Below, one piece after another: positions 35,593 through 46,232 of a stretch of 64,000 bases of DNA. The stretch's first letter is position 1. The number at the start of each line of letters is the position of its first letter. Origin of the DNA: Paraphoma chrysanthemicola. Lineage: Eukaryota > Ascomycota > Dothideomycetes > Pleosporales > Phaeosphaeriaceae. The position numbers and the translations under genes were made by a program. The notes beneath the pieces were generated by a model. The model did no database searches, was not told the origin of the DNA, and saw only the letters and a program-made list of their open reading frames with translations. Location of the stretch: NCBI GenBank assembly GCA_020744225.1, contig JAGMWG010000009.1, forward strand, positions 744,001-808,000, in the 5' to 3' direction.

Positions 35593-38017
35593 GATGAAGG
35601 ATGTTGACTGAAGGTGGAAGGGTAGTTGAGGTGAAGTACAAGAGGGGTGGTCAATGCTCAAGAAGGTGATCAGACCGAAGAAGTGGAGTGAGGGTCGAGG
35701 ACGACAAAAAGAAGAAGAAGTTGTAAAGGGCGAGGGGACCAGTCTCTTTTATGCTGGAGCTACGAAGCTCCGGCCACCTCCTCACGTGCAGCACTATGCC
35801 CGTCCAGGCTGCGAAACGGCAGAATCTCGAGCGACGACGGCCTCATCGCTCACGTTGCCCCGAAGTTACCGCAGCGGGAAGTCGAGCTTCGTGCTGGTGA
35901 GGTTGTGGTGATGGTGCGGGCGATGCGGAGACGTGACCCTCGCCCATCGACTGTGACTGATCGGCACAAGCGAACAACACAAGCGCGATATCATAAGAAA
36001 GCCCTCGCCGAGCTCTACAACCTCAGTCATTCAGGGCTGTATAACAAGATGGTGGTAGCCTGTGCATCCCAGCTGCGAGACCGCCCCTGAGTATGGTGTT
36101 GCACATCGGCCTCGAGCTTCACCTCTGGTGAAGCGACCCCTGCTCCTTCTGCCGGCCAGCTCTCGTGTGACTGGACCCTGGTCACCGCCTAACGGTAGTT
36201 GCCGGCGAGTGAGGGAAGGAAGGAGCGACATGAGTGAGCTCCGCGGAGCTGAGAAGGCAGCGGCAAGGTGTGAGACCCATGTGAGGAGGATTGGGGCTTG
36301 AGAATGCCTGGGGAAGCTCGCGAGGGCACTGTGGTGCATCGTGAGGCAGGCGTGTGCAGCACGAGAGCAGACTTGGTGTGGACGCAACACGATCTCAAAG
36401 TACTCAAGGGACTACATGTCAGCTCCAGGAGACTGAAAAGCTTACTTCGCAGCTCCAGAGGGCAGCGAGCACAGTCACGATGGGCATTGCTGTGTCTCGC
36501 TCCAGACGGTGGATGAGGCAGCTTCGCCAGCCGCTCAGGCGATGAAGACCAGCTCAAGTTGCTGTGACATGCTATTCTGTGCTTCATGCGGAAAAGCGAG
36601 TCATTCTTGCCGTAGTTGTCTATCTCTGGGTTGCAAAAGGCCTCGCGTCCAGAGCTGGAATCTTGGTGCGGGCAGCGGCAACAGCAGGAGCTTGAGATTG
36701 CGGCCGCCAATTTGGCAGTGGGAGTTTCTGCTTCGCTGACAACCGTCTTCGAAGAGATTAATTCAGGAGCGTGACAAGAACACGGGGTCACGGCTACCCG
36801 CGAGCTCGCTGTGCGCCTGTTCGAACGGCGGCGCTGCTGAGATTCAACAGCGGCGGCAAGCGCTTCAGGTCTGGCTACAGCGTTGAAGGCGAGAGCATCT
36901 GCATCACAGGCTTTGCGAGCATATCAGCTCCAACAGACTGCTGCATAAGTGAGACAGCACGTTCAAGGATGTCGTACGCGATACTCGATCAACCAACGTC
37001 CTACATGGCATCGTGAGCGGCGGCGCTGCAGAGGCTTACCAGCAGGGACGAAGGTGTGAGATTTGTCCGCAAACCTGGACACGAGAACAGCTGAAGCACT
37101 GGCTTCGCTGGCATACAAGCATCATTAACCTGCTTCAAGAGGGACACAGTACGCGGCACGCCAGAGGATACTATATGAGGTCACGGCCATCAGCCAGCTC
37201 GCTGCGGAGTCCCAACGGGTGCGACAGGCACTCTCGAGCATACACATGGCCCATGACGGCCATTCAGCGCTTGAAGATTGACCGCCAGTATGTGACTTAG
37301 TAGATCATAACGCTACAGAACTCGCATGGCACTGTGCGGGCTCAGAAGGTGAGTCCGTATGTTGAGCGTGCTGTAGCTTGAACCAGGCTGGCGCCGTCCA
37401 ACGGGCACATTTCACGGCCAGAACGACAACCGGTGATAGCTCTAGCAGCGTGAGAGACGCAAGAATACGACAAGAGTTCCTATATATGGGAAACCCGAGA
37501 AGAGCGCAATAGTGTGAGCTGGCTACCTACGCGGCGCCTCTGAATGCTCTGCCCTCATTCGTGAACGCACGCAATTCACCACAAGTGTCATAGTAATTGC
37601 AATTGCAACACGGTAAGGAATGGAAGGTAAGCTGCATTGACTTCTGCGACTCTTTTATCATGTTATGTCTTCCCAGCGAGGTATTCTCCCAGGCGTCTCC
37701 CTCCAGTCCATTCCTGAAAGATTGTCCCGTCCCTCTTCTTCAAGAAACTCCAAGAACCCTTCATTTCTCACGTTCTCATGTACGTCGAGGACGTTCCGCA
37801 GCCAGGCCTTATGTAAGGAAAAGGGGCTGCCAAGCTGTTCTCTTGCCTGACAGGATGCGTAAGTCACTTGCCTCGAGACGAGGGCTTGCCTCGCCGACAT
37901 TCACTGCGACGCCTCTCCAACCAAGACAATCCTCGCTTCCTTTTCTTTCTGCCTCTCGACTTCTACTCGTTCGCTTCGCCGCTGTTCGGGAAAGGCTGTC
38001 GCGCGGCCGCTTCAATA
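35593..38017. other. Intergenic region upstream of Mei2-like gene, with possible coiled-coil relic
   Basis: About 2.4 kb with no intact gene. A purine run (AAAAAGAAGAAGAAG) at about 35706 lies just upstream of the Mei2-like gene. On the plus strand from about 36390 to 37280 the translation is rich in Gln, Glu, Ala, Leu and Ser with coiled-coil-like spacing (for example QLQETEKLTSQLQRA, then ISQLAAESQRVRQAL) but interrupted by several stops and frame changes. It may be a decayed gene or chance. Confidence 0.35.
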
Positions 38018-38400
38018 CTAGTTGAGCTCGCATGGAACTAGAGAATGTGTCAATTGAGCACGCGTGAACGCAGCGATGACGATGACTTACAGTCGGCTCT
38101 TGATGCCATCAAGTAGGCCCTTCTCACCCGATCCATGGCGCGTTGAAGTCGGACATGCCGTTGTATGTGCCCTGCAAGAATCACGTGGGTTTCCACCCAC
38201 TCCGCCAGCATGCCGTTCTCTGTCCACTCTTCCCGCAATTGAGAGGTTTCAAACAGCAGCGCAAACGAGTCGCTGACCCATTGTTCGGCCAGACGAAAGA
38301 TGTAGTAGAGGAAGATGGCCCGTGGGCCATCTGTTGCGAGTGGGTGGACGTTTGGTCCGTCGTACTCGTACTCGTCGTCGGCCATGTTGGTGTCAGACAT
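38018..38400 (-). CDS. Small acidic-start protein of unknown function
   Basis: Predicted 109 residues from exons 38400-38091 and 38037-38018. The 53-bp intron has strong signals (GTAAGT, TTGAC branch, CTCTAG) and the join gives ..ASRADFPCELN. The start MSDTNMADDEYEYDG is acidic; the rest is predicted helical with many aromatic and charged residues (IFRLAEQWVSDSFALLF, then QRHVRLQRAMDRVRRAYL). There is no signal peptide or membrane helix, and I recognise no family. Clean codons and good splice sites favour a real gene, but no homology supports it. Confidence 0.55.
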
Positions 38401-39875
38401 GGTGATGAGCTTTTGGATTTGTGTCTTTGGAAACGTACGAGTGCTTCGAAAGGTCTGATTGGGAGCGGGCTGTGTTGGCGTGTCGGAGTTGTCTTGAGCT
38501 CAGCTTGGTTCGATTGCGCGTGCCTGCCTGCCATATCAAAAAAGGCTTGGCGCTACCGACCGACGGGGCACACTTGCAAAACACCACGGACAGCAGAGAT
38601 CGAGAGTTGGCTTGATGGGCTTTGGAGCGGCTGTCAGTGAAGCAAGAAGACTTTTGCAGGAGTCTGCATGTTCTCAGTGCTTTTTACGATGGCTTCCCAT
38701 TTCTTGCAGGCCTATGGAGCTGACAAGCAACTCATAGACTACCTCGAATCGTGCCCCAGTCAGCTCTGAGGGGACGCAGCCCCATCCAAAACTCTTCTGA
38801 ATGGTCGAGATCCAACATACGGACAGACGGATTCCCAACATGCGCTCCTTCCGCAACTGCGCTGGCATACAGAGCGATGGCAATATGCTCACAGCCATTC
38901 GACAAGGGTGTCTTGAGAGCTCAGATTGCGAGCACCGTGAGACGAGGAGATGGCATATTAAGGGCGATGACATGAAGCTATCTGTGGACATACCCGTGTG
39001 AAAAGCTTCGCAGTCTCGATTCGTCATTGCTGCTGTTGCTTTGCGACATGGAACCATTCGAACTCAATACTGACATACGTTGATGCCCAGAATAATACTT
39101 ATGCTCTGCGAGCACAACATCTGCTTGGAAGCTTTGAGATTTACAAGAGACGGAGCTCTTCATCTTGATGCTGAGGCATATTTGATGTGCATTCGAACAT
39201 GTATGAGCTCACAGGAGCAGCTAACCTGCACGATCAGACCAGCATATACAGCTCATTTTGCAAATCTACATGTCGCACTTGAGAACCTTAGAGATTTACA
39301 TTCCTGGAAGTCATGGATGATGTGAGACCATGCCTCATCATAACGCACGCTAGCAGTTTTACCAAGGTGGAGTTCGTGGTGAATCACAAGACTATGTGCT
39401 CCAGTCATGTCTTGACTCGCATGGAGTGGTGTTGTTCGCGTCCTTACCCTCGTTGGTACATCCTTTGCGTTGAGCATTCGCTTTCAATGGAGTCAATTTA
39501 CGAATTGGAATTTTGGCAACGCATAGCAAGACCGTGTCTTAAGGTACGATATCATGTAAGATTCGAACACAAGTCACTTATGGAAGATGGTTATATCACC
39601 TACATGCACGAGAGGAATTTAGGAGCTCTTCTCTAAGAACATGCTTAGTTCGAGGTAGATGATTTTCGGTATTTTTGGCGGCATCTCCGATGGAAATCTC
39701 GGTCTAGATGGAATCTTCGTCCAGGCATAGCTACTGATTGAGCGAATATGATCTGGCCAATCATCCTATACACCTGCAACTGTATCATACCCCTTCCTTC
39801 TCTATGATACCATCTTTTCTTAACAACAACGCCAAACGCCTCGCTAAACCCAGACCAAGCAAGAAGACAAAAGCA
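38401..39875. other. Intergenic region
   Basis: A 1.5-kb gap between two minus-strand small genes. Short plus-strand frames at 39080-39325 and 39313-39636 are open but show no motif. Nothing else is visible. Confidence 0.45.
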
Positions 39876-40421
39876 TCACTTCTTCCCCAAGCCATCTGTC
39901 TCGCCCTCAAACATCCACCTATCCTCCTCAATACTCGCCGTCTTCTTCTTCAAGCTACTTTTGAGCGCAGCTTTGATCTCCTCCTCCACCGCAGCCGGGT
40001 CCCAATGTGCATTCTGCCTGCCATACAACTCAATCATTTGGTTTTCCTGGTCTGTCACTTGTCAGCTTTTGCCCACCATTCCATCAGTATTTGCAAGTCC
40101 TTCTGCATCCCTCCCATCCACCTCCTCCAAAATAAGTCATTTCTGCCACATTTTGTCTCAAACATATTCACACGTACCAGTCTCCTCACCAGCCTCCCGA
40201 CTCATCGCAACTAAATGCTTATAGCTCGTATTCGGCGCGTCGACCTTGTACTCGCCCTTTTCGTTGCGCTCGACCAGCTCATCTTCCATCGGTTGCTGGA
40301 ATATTGTGGCGGTATCGGGGCGCACGACGGAGGTCGGGGGTTGGCGTCGCGTCGAGGGGTGGAAGAGGGCGCGTCGGGATGTGGGTGGGGGACGGACCGG
40401 GCGGATGTGGTGCTGGTCCAT
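39876..40421 (-). CDS. Small conserved-looking protein of unknown function
   Basis: Predicted 139 residues from exons 40421-40178 and 40051-39876. The intron is 126 bp (GTACGT..GTGACAG), long for this window, and the join reads SREAGEETDQENQMIELYG in a frame consistent on both sides. The N-terminal half is basic and proline-rich (RPVRPPPTSRRALFHP). The C-terminal half is helical (MIELYGRQNAHWDPAAVEEE, then KAALKSSLKKKT). It has no signal peptide or membrane segment. It is divergent from RAI1 with 408 bp between start codons. The size and helical end resemble small complex subunits, but I cannot name one. Confidence 0.6.
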
Positions 40422-40829
40422 GGCGGCAACAACTCGGAAAGAACAAGGAGAAGGACTCGATAAAGTTGGGTACGATGATGTAGTGTACAGGGTCGAACGT
40501 AGAGAAGTTTGGCATGCGAAAGATGCAGCGGTGGTGTTTGTATGTTTGGGTTGATGGGCCCGCCGTAGTCGCGGACGGAGGTGCTGCGGGGAAGGAACGA
40601 CGTGAATGGTTCGCGTCTACACAGGCATTCCACACAACTTATTCCGTCACGACTGGAGCTACACACTTTTGAACGCGCCAATATATCCTTTGGCGTCTCG
40701 GCACATTCGAAATCATCCCGTAATCTGCTTGCGACGGCTGGCCCATTTCCAATTGACCATTGCCCAGTTGAACGACATTGCGCCGACAGCAAACCGTCAT
40801 ATCGGACGTGACACAAGGAATCCGCCAAG
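40422..40829. promoter_or_regulatory. Divergent promoter region, small unknown gene / RAI1
   Basis: The 408 bp between two opposing start codons must hold both promoters. I see no clear palindrome or known operator. Confidence 0.45.
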
Positions 40830-42311
40830 ATGGCAGAGCAAACATCGATACCGGCGGAAGCTCCAAGTCCATCGCCAGAAAGAGAGGACAATTCCCCGCC
40901 TCGAAAGCGCCCGCGCACGAAAGCTCCTCAACCCCAGCCTCAGCCCCAACCAGCTGCTTCCAGCATGGCAACGACTACAACGGCGACGAGCTCGCAAGCA
41001 CCGACACTACCTGTGACATCCCCACAGCCTCCCTCTCAGACGTTTCGCTTCCCCGTACAACCTCTTCATCGCTTCAAGGGCGCATCAGCAAGCATCAAGC
41101 GACCCCGCGAAGTCGCGCACTTTTCGTTCGATGACAACCACGAGTATGTGGCGGATGACTCAGGCATCAACTATTATATCCCGCCTCCAATCGGCGCGGA
41201 TCTAAAGGAGGGGTTCAACACATTTAGACATCACGAGGATAAGGAAGATGCGCATCTTGATGCTTTGTTAAAGGCGCTGCTTGACAAGGAGAGGAAGGAT
41301 GGAGAAGGCGCGCGTGCAAAGGCAGACTTCGTGACTTGGAGAGGCATGATGACCAAGGTATGTTGACGGCAGTACGGCAAGGTAAGCGACGACCTTCAAG
41401 CTGCCTTGCTTGGACGCTCAAAAGGACCTCTGTCTGACAGGCACCAGATCATGACCGCGCCCTTCGATAACTTCGCCGAGTTTGGAATGTTCGCGACACT
41501 ACACGATGGCACAATCTACATCGAAGAGGACTTTCCCTCGCGAGCCGCAGAACGTGCGGCCGAAGCGAACCAGCCACCGCCGCGATACCACCACCCTGAT
41601 CAACAGTCTCGGGAGATGATGACGTTCTGGGGCTACAAGTTCGAGACACTCGCGTTAATACCAACACCACCGGCATCAACACCACCACAAGAGATCGAGA
41701 AGCATCAACGAAGTGTCGTGTCGAATCACGCGCAGCATTGCTCAGTTGTGAGCACGTCTTTCGGTCCGCACAGCCTGATATTAGGCGGAGAAGTCGACGG
41801 TTTACTTGCGCCTAAGCCAGCGGACCCAGAGGCGCCGGTACAATGGGTGGAGCTCAAAACTGCCGAGGAGCTTCCACCACCAGCTCGTCAACAGCATCGG
41901 GATATCCTCAAGTTTGAGCGCAAGCTACTCAAGTTCTGGGCTCAGTCATTCCTCCTGGGCGTACCCAAGATCATCGTAGGCTTCCGGAGTAAAGCAGGCA
42001 TATTGCGCGGCTTGCAGACGTTCAATACACACGAGCTTCCTGGAATGGTGCGAAGAGGCACGAACTGCTGGGATGGCAATGTGTGTATCAACTTTGCGAC
42101 AGAGTTTCTGGGATGGCTGAAAGAGACGGTGACTGAGGAGGGTGTTTACAGCATTGTGCTACGAAAGAAGAGCGGAGTGGTAGAAGTCAAGAAGGTGAGA
42201 GAGGGAACGGGCAAGATTGTGAGTGAGGAATTTCTGGCTTGGAGGAATAAGAAGGAGGAAGAGGGGACTGACGTTGGAAAGCGGGAAGACGGCGTCGAAG
42301 ACGCTTCTTGA
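40830..42311 (+). CDS. RAI1: Decapping nuclease RAI1/DXO family
   Basis: A 463-residue Rai1/DXO-family enzyme, which hydrolyses incompletely or abnormally capped 5' ends and in yeast partners the exonuclease Rat1. Exons are 40830-41357 and 41448-42311, with a 90-bp intron that joins WRGMMTK to IMTAPFD. The N-terminal 60 residues are polar with a KRPRTK basic patch and a PQPQPQPQP run. Core motifs follow: FSFDDNHEY, YIPPPIGADLKEGF, LGGEVDG and WVELKT, which carry the acidic metal-binding residues, then KFWAQSFLLGVPKIIVGFR. A charged C-terminal tail follows the fold. The start is the ATG at 40830. Family assignment is firm; substrate preference cannot be read from sequence. Confidence 0.94.
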
Positions 42312-42480
42312 CATGGAAAGGATTTAATATCTAGCGACAAGTCAAACGACCCAGCCAATCTGGGCTTCCACTTTGCAGTCTGGCCCACGCTGTAATCATT
42401 TGCACTACAATTGATGGTGATTGGCCTTTTGTGTGTCAGCCGCGCGGTCAACCTCAGCGCGCCCTGCAGTCAACCTCAGC

Positions 42481-45400
42481 GTGCACTGCAATCTCTAGCG
42501 CGGGAGAGAGGGCATCTGCATAAAGTATACTAGTCATCGATCGTGTGATTCGTGAAGATGATATGCAGTGTGCTCAATTGGCTTACGCCTGCATTATTCT
42601 GGCCACGAAACTTGCACTGCAATCCCTAGTGTCGAAGAGGAGAGACTTCGGCCTAGCGCTTGCTTGGCTCTATGCATGCGTCGAGGACTTATAGATCAGG
42701 GATGTATCTCATCTAGACTTTCGACAAATCAAGATCAACTGTATCTCCTTGGCTTTGAAACACGATCTCAGTGCGTTGAGCATGTCAGTCTTGTTTTATG
42801 AGTTTGTCATGTCTGGTCGGGCATTTGATGGCCTGATCAACAGGTTCTGGAGATGGTCTAACCGAGAGAAGGACCGTATCCCTAACTGTGCTTTGAAGCA
42901 CTGCAATCTCTAGCGTCGTAGAGCAGGTGAAAGGTGGCTGTGCCATACAACGTACACATGGCATGATTCGCCTAGAAGATATGCAGAGTTCTCAACCAAT
43001 GTCTATTGATGACGCTGATAGGAGCTCTGCACTAGAATTCTTAGCGTCAAAGAGGAGACGACAGCTGGTGGGGTTGTCTGACCGGTATCAGGTGGAGATA
43101 GTCACAAGGTAAACCGACTTGCAGCACCGCAAGCCACTGCACTGCAATCTCTAGCCTAGAAGTCTAAAGAATGAGACTCAAGCTGGAGCGATAAGGCTGA
43201 CATGTCATATACATAGAATGATGGTTTCGCAGAAGTCATTCCTGACCCATAGTCCCAATGGACCCACACTCTTGCTTCCTGGTGGCCAAAATTCCAGCGA
43301 TCAGGCTTTTTGTGTCGATGCAGCAGCCACGGACCAGTCGTAATGCTTACACTGCTTTTTAAGTGTGGCAGAGAGGCCTGGCATGGTTGAAGTGGTCAGA
43401 ACGTGACACAATGCGGAAGTGTTCGTGCCAGTAGACGCTGGATGTGACAGCTGTACTACGATGTCTAGTGTAGATGAGACGTAGGATACCTTAAGACTTG
43501 ATGTGCGTGATCAGGCTGAAGGAAGCTGTTGCCGCAACCATTGGTGGCTGTATTACTACTGGCGTGGCGAGCGCGGTTTGTAAGTTTTGCACTGCAATCT
43601 TTAGCGCGACGGAGAAGAGTGTAATTGCCAAGATGACGCTGGGGCTATAGCAATGAGGCACGTGAGTCCAAAAGCCTTGCCCTCCCACCGTCGCTTCTTT
43701 CCGGAGACAGATTCAGAGTCCCGATATAAACCTGCTCCCTACAGTAGCTTCCGTTCCAATGTTCAGTTCCAGGACAAAGTTTTGGAAGTATTGAAAAAGT
43801 GATTGGTTTTAGATCTACCACTTCGCCTACGCTGTTCAGGTCGAATATTATGATCCTGTTTGATGAGAGTCGTAAGCCTGACATTGACATACCAGATTGG
43901 TTAGGCAAGTGTACGGATGTCTTGATCAATCTTCCAGAAATGCACTGCATTGTCCAGTGCAAACGAGAACAATATTCCAGAAAGCAGTCATGAGGCTGAG
44001 ATGTTTGGACCGGGATCATGCAGCAAGAGTTTGAGTAAGCGTGATCCTGCACTGCAATACCTAACGTAGAAGATAGGATACGACAAGGCTGAAAAGTGGC
44101 GCATGAGGGAGCTCCGGAAGTCATCGAAAGTGGATTGAGCCACTTCGAGTTTCATTTTCAACTTAGCGCATGAGAAGATGTTATGGATACTGCTATTCTT
44201 AACCTTCTAAAGTTGCATAGGAGAATCTTCATTCTCCACGGAGACATAATGAATGAAAGACATATATTAGATGAAGATATCAATCTTGTGAGAACATATC
44301 TTCTCGAGCCACCAGTGTAACGCAACTTGCATGAGAGGAAAAATTCTGAACTTACGGCTGCCGCCTGGTGTAATATTATACTGCAACCTCTAACAATGGA
44401 GAGTTGATATGAGGTTGCGAAATTTACGGAAATGCTGAAGATCGTCTGGACGAATGCTAGCATGGAATACAACGACTGTTAGGCAAAAGCGACGAGGCTG
44501 ACACTCAGCCCAAAGGGTCACTGCATCGCAATCTCTAGGTTGAAGGAAGGGTGACAACCAGGCAGCATCATACCCTTCCACATGATCCAGACACTATTGC
44601 ATGCAAAAATGGATTGCGAACTCGTAGCAGTCACTTGAAATGCTTGAAGAGGCTCATACATTATGAGCTTTCTCCCTGGCATATGCGAAATGGTTCCAAA
44701 ATAATCGTTTGCGCCAAATGAAGGTATGGAAACCTTCGGTCACATATTACCATATCAGAAATACGGTCTGACACAATCATTAATTACGGCAGCCGCTACA
44801 CCTTCGCCGTATGCACCTCCCAAACATGTCCCCTAACTTCATCGAACACATACTCCTCCTCACACTCTGGGCTAAACTCGCAACTAGGCACAAAATACTT
44901 AGCATGATCCAAGTCCCTAGCATGCTCGAACATCTCGCGGCAGGAAAGCATCGTCTGATGTACTTCGCACTTGAGATTTGAACCTGATATGTGTTCCTCG
45001 AACACGTCATAGTCGAGCAACCAAGCGTTGCATGTTTGGCATCATATGCGAGTGTGTGCAGATCGGCGGCTGAGCAAGAGCGGACGCATGGGTGACGAAG
45101 AGGAAGGGGGGGCTCTTTGTCATCTTCGTCGCTGTTTTCGTTGTCGTTCTCGTCGTCATCATCTTCGAACTCTTCATCGCCGTCTTCTACTTCATTCTCG
45201 TCATCTGCATCATCTGTATGTTGACTCGAGTCTGTTTACGGGTAATGGTCGCTCTCCACGTTATAAGCCGATTTAAGCTCTCCACGAAAATCTAGTCAGC
45301 TCTATCTCCGTTTCAGCATCGGGTACATATTGATACTTGATGACACCGGTGCGTCCTCACCTATGGGAACGATCTCATCGGCATGGATCCTCGGGCAAAT

Positions 45401-46179
45401 GGAAGTCTCAATGAATCTATTCTCTCCGCAGTATCTGCAGCAATTGGCATCGTCAGGATCTTTGGCACCTCGACTCCGACACTCGGCGCAATAGTTCGCA
45501 GTAGCAGATCCTCTGGGCTGATGATGTTATCGTGTCTTCCTGCAACATCGGCTGAACACTATGTTACCCGGATCATAAACGCTCTAGGCCAACAATGATT
45601 GCGTCAATCGCTTCATTGGTAAGATGGGCAGGTCCGAGCTTGAACGGAATTGATCTGGATAGACCAGTAGGTGTAGAACTGGCAAAGAAAGACACACGAT
45701 AGAGAGTAGATGAACGTCATATCGTGTTCGCAAATGTCTCCTATCATGAGAGTCGGGAGCTGTGCACGCAGCCTCGCGATTGTGTGAGGTCGGAAACAAG
45801 TGCGGCGAAACCGAATGCGAGCTTGTGCAGGACGTCGAGTTGGTCACAGACGCACTTGTGCAAAGAAAGCGCAAGCGTAAATGCGACTATACGTGCTTGC
45901 GCGGCGGAAAGCGAGCCAATGAAACACATTGTTCAGATGCGCATTGCACCGCTAGCACTAAAGCCGCAGGATTGCAATGGAAAGTGTGTTGCCATAAGTG
46001 TGCAAGTGTGCAGACGTGTTCCCCCACCGGTGAAAAAGCCCATGCAATCAATGTCTTACATCGATTATGCTGGGTACGGCATTGGCGGCGAGGAAGGATT
46101 GCGGGACGAGTGCTGCTGAATAAGGAAGCGACGTCGTACAGTGGGTAACCGGGCTGAAACTGCACTGCAATCCTTAGCG
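42481..46179 (+). repeat. Array of degenerate repeats with core GTGCACTGCAATCTCTAGCG
   Basis: Eleven same-strand copies of the core start at 42481, 42611, 42896, 43027, 43137, 43451, 43587, 44047, 44376, 44521 and 46160. Spacing is mostly about 110-145 bp or roughly twice that (285-327), so the underlying unit is probably near 140 bp. Similarity extends past the core: GTCGAAGAGGAG-type sequence follows immediately, and some copies add GATAAGGCTGACAT and a CATAGAATGAT-like word. Copies diverge by substitutions, many of them C/T or G/A, and small indels. The last copy ends 54 bp before the SEC15 stop codon. The element has no coding capacity that I can see. Confidence 0.8.
44796..45700 (-). pseudogene. 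Decayed zinc-binding protein gene
   Basis: Read on the minus strand, successive protein-like pieces in different frames form one plausible gene. They are PTGLSRSIPFKLGPAHL (about 45675-45620), a zinc-ribbon-like piece CAECRSRGAKDP..CCRYCG (about 45495-45430), a highly acidic run (about 45235-45115), then CQTCNAWLLDYDVFEEH and a C2H2-like SPECEEEYVFDEVRGH ending at the TAG 44796. Between them I see an in-frame TAA (45236-45238), a frame change at a seven-base C run (45106-45112 on plus, as G) and an in-frame TGA (45042-45044). Both stops are one C-to-T change from CAA or CGA. A GTGAGG donor with a TGACTAG acceptor could be a real intron near 45360-45290. The original function is unknown. Introns could remove some lesions, so decay is probable but not proven. 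Confidence 0.55.
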
Positions 46180-46232
46180 CGAAAGAGCGGAAGTGATAAG
46201 GCTTAAATCTATACATATCCGGAATAATCCTG

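Larger units (their letters stand above)
42312..46232. other. Repeat-bearing region between RAI1 and SEC15
   Basis: About 3.9 kb between two convergent genes. It holds eleven degenerate copies of a 20-bp core and one decayed minus-strand gene at 44796-45700, both listed separately. The plus strand at 45762-46148 is open and Cys-rich (for example WKVCCHKC) but has no ATG start and overlaps other protein-like frames, so I do not call it. No intact gene is present. Confidence 0.55.

Noticed and set aside
36189..36791. 200-codon minus-strand frame upstream of the Mei2-like gene.
   Set aside because: Ser/Cys/Pro-rich with no motif; it is the antisense of the possible coiled-coil relic.
45762..46148. 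Cys-rich plus-strand frame (CDYTC, WKVCCHKC).
   Set aside because: No ATG start, and equally protein-like frames exist on the opposite strand; it may be part of the decayed locus but cannot be called a gene.
42312..46232. CRISPR array, because of regularly spaced short repeats.
   Set aside because: Repeats are degenerate, spacers are not of uniform short length, and the genes around are eukaryotic.
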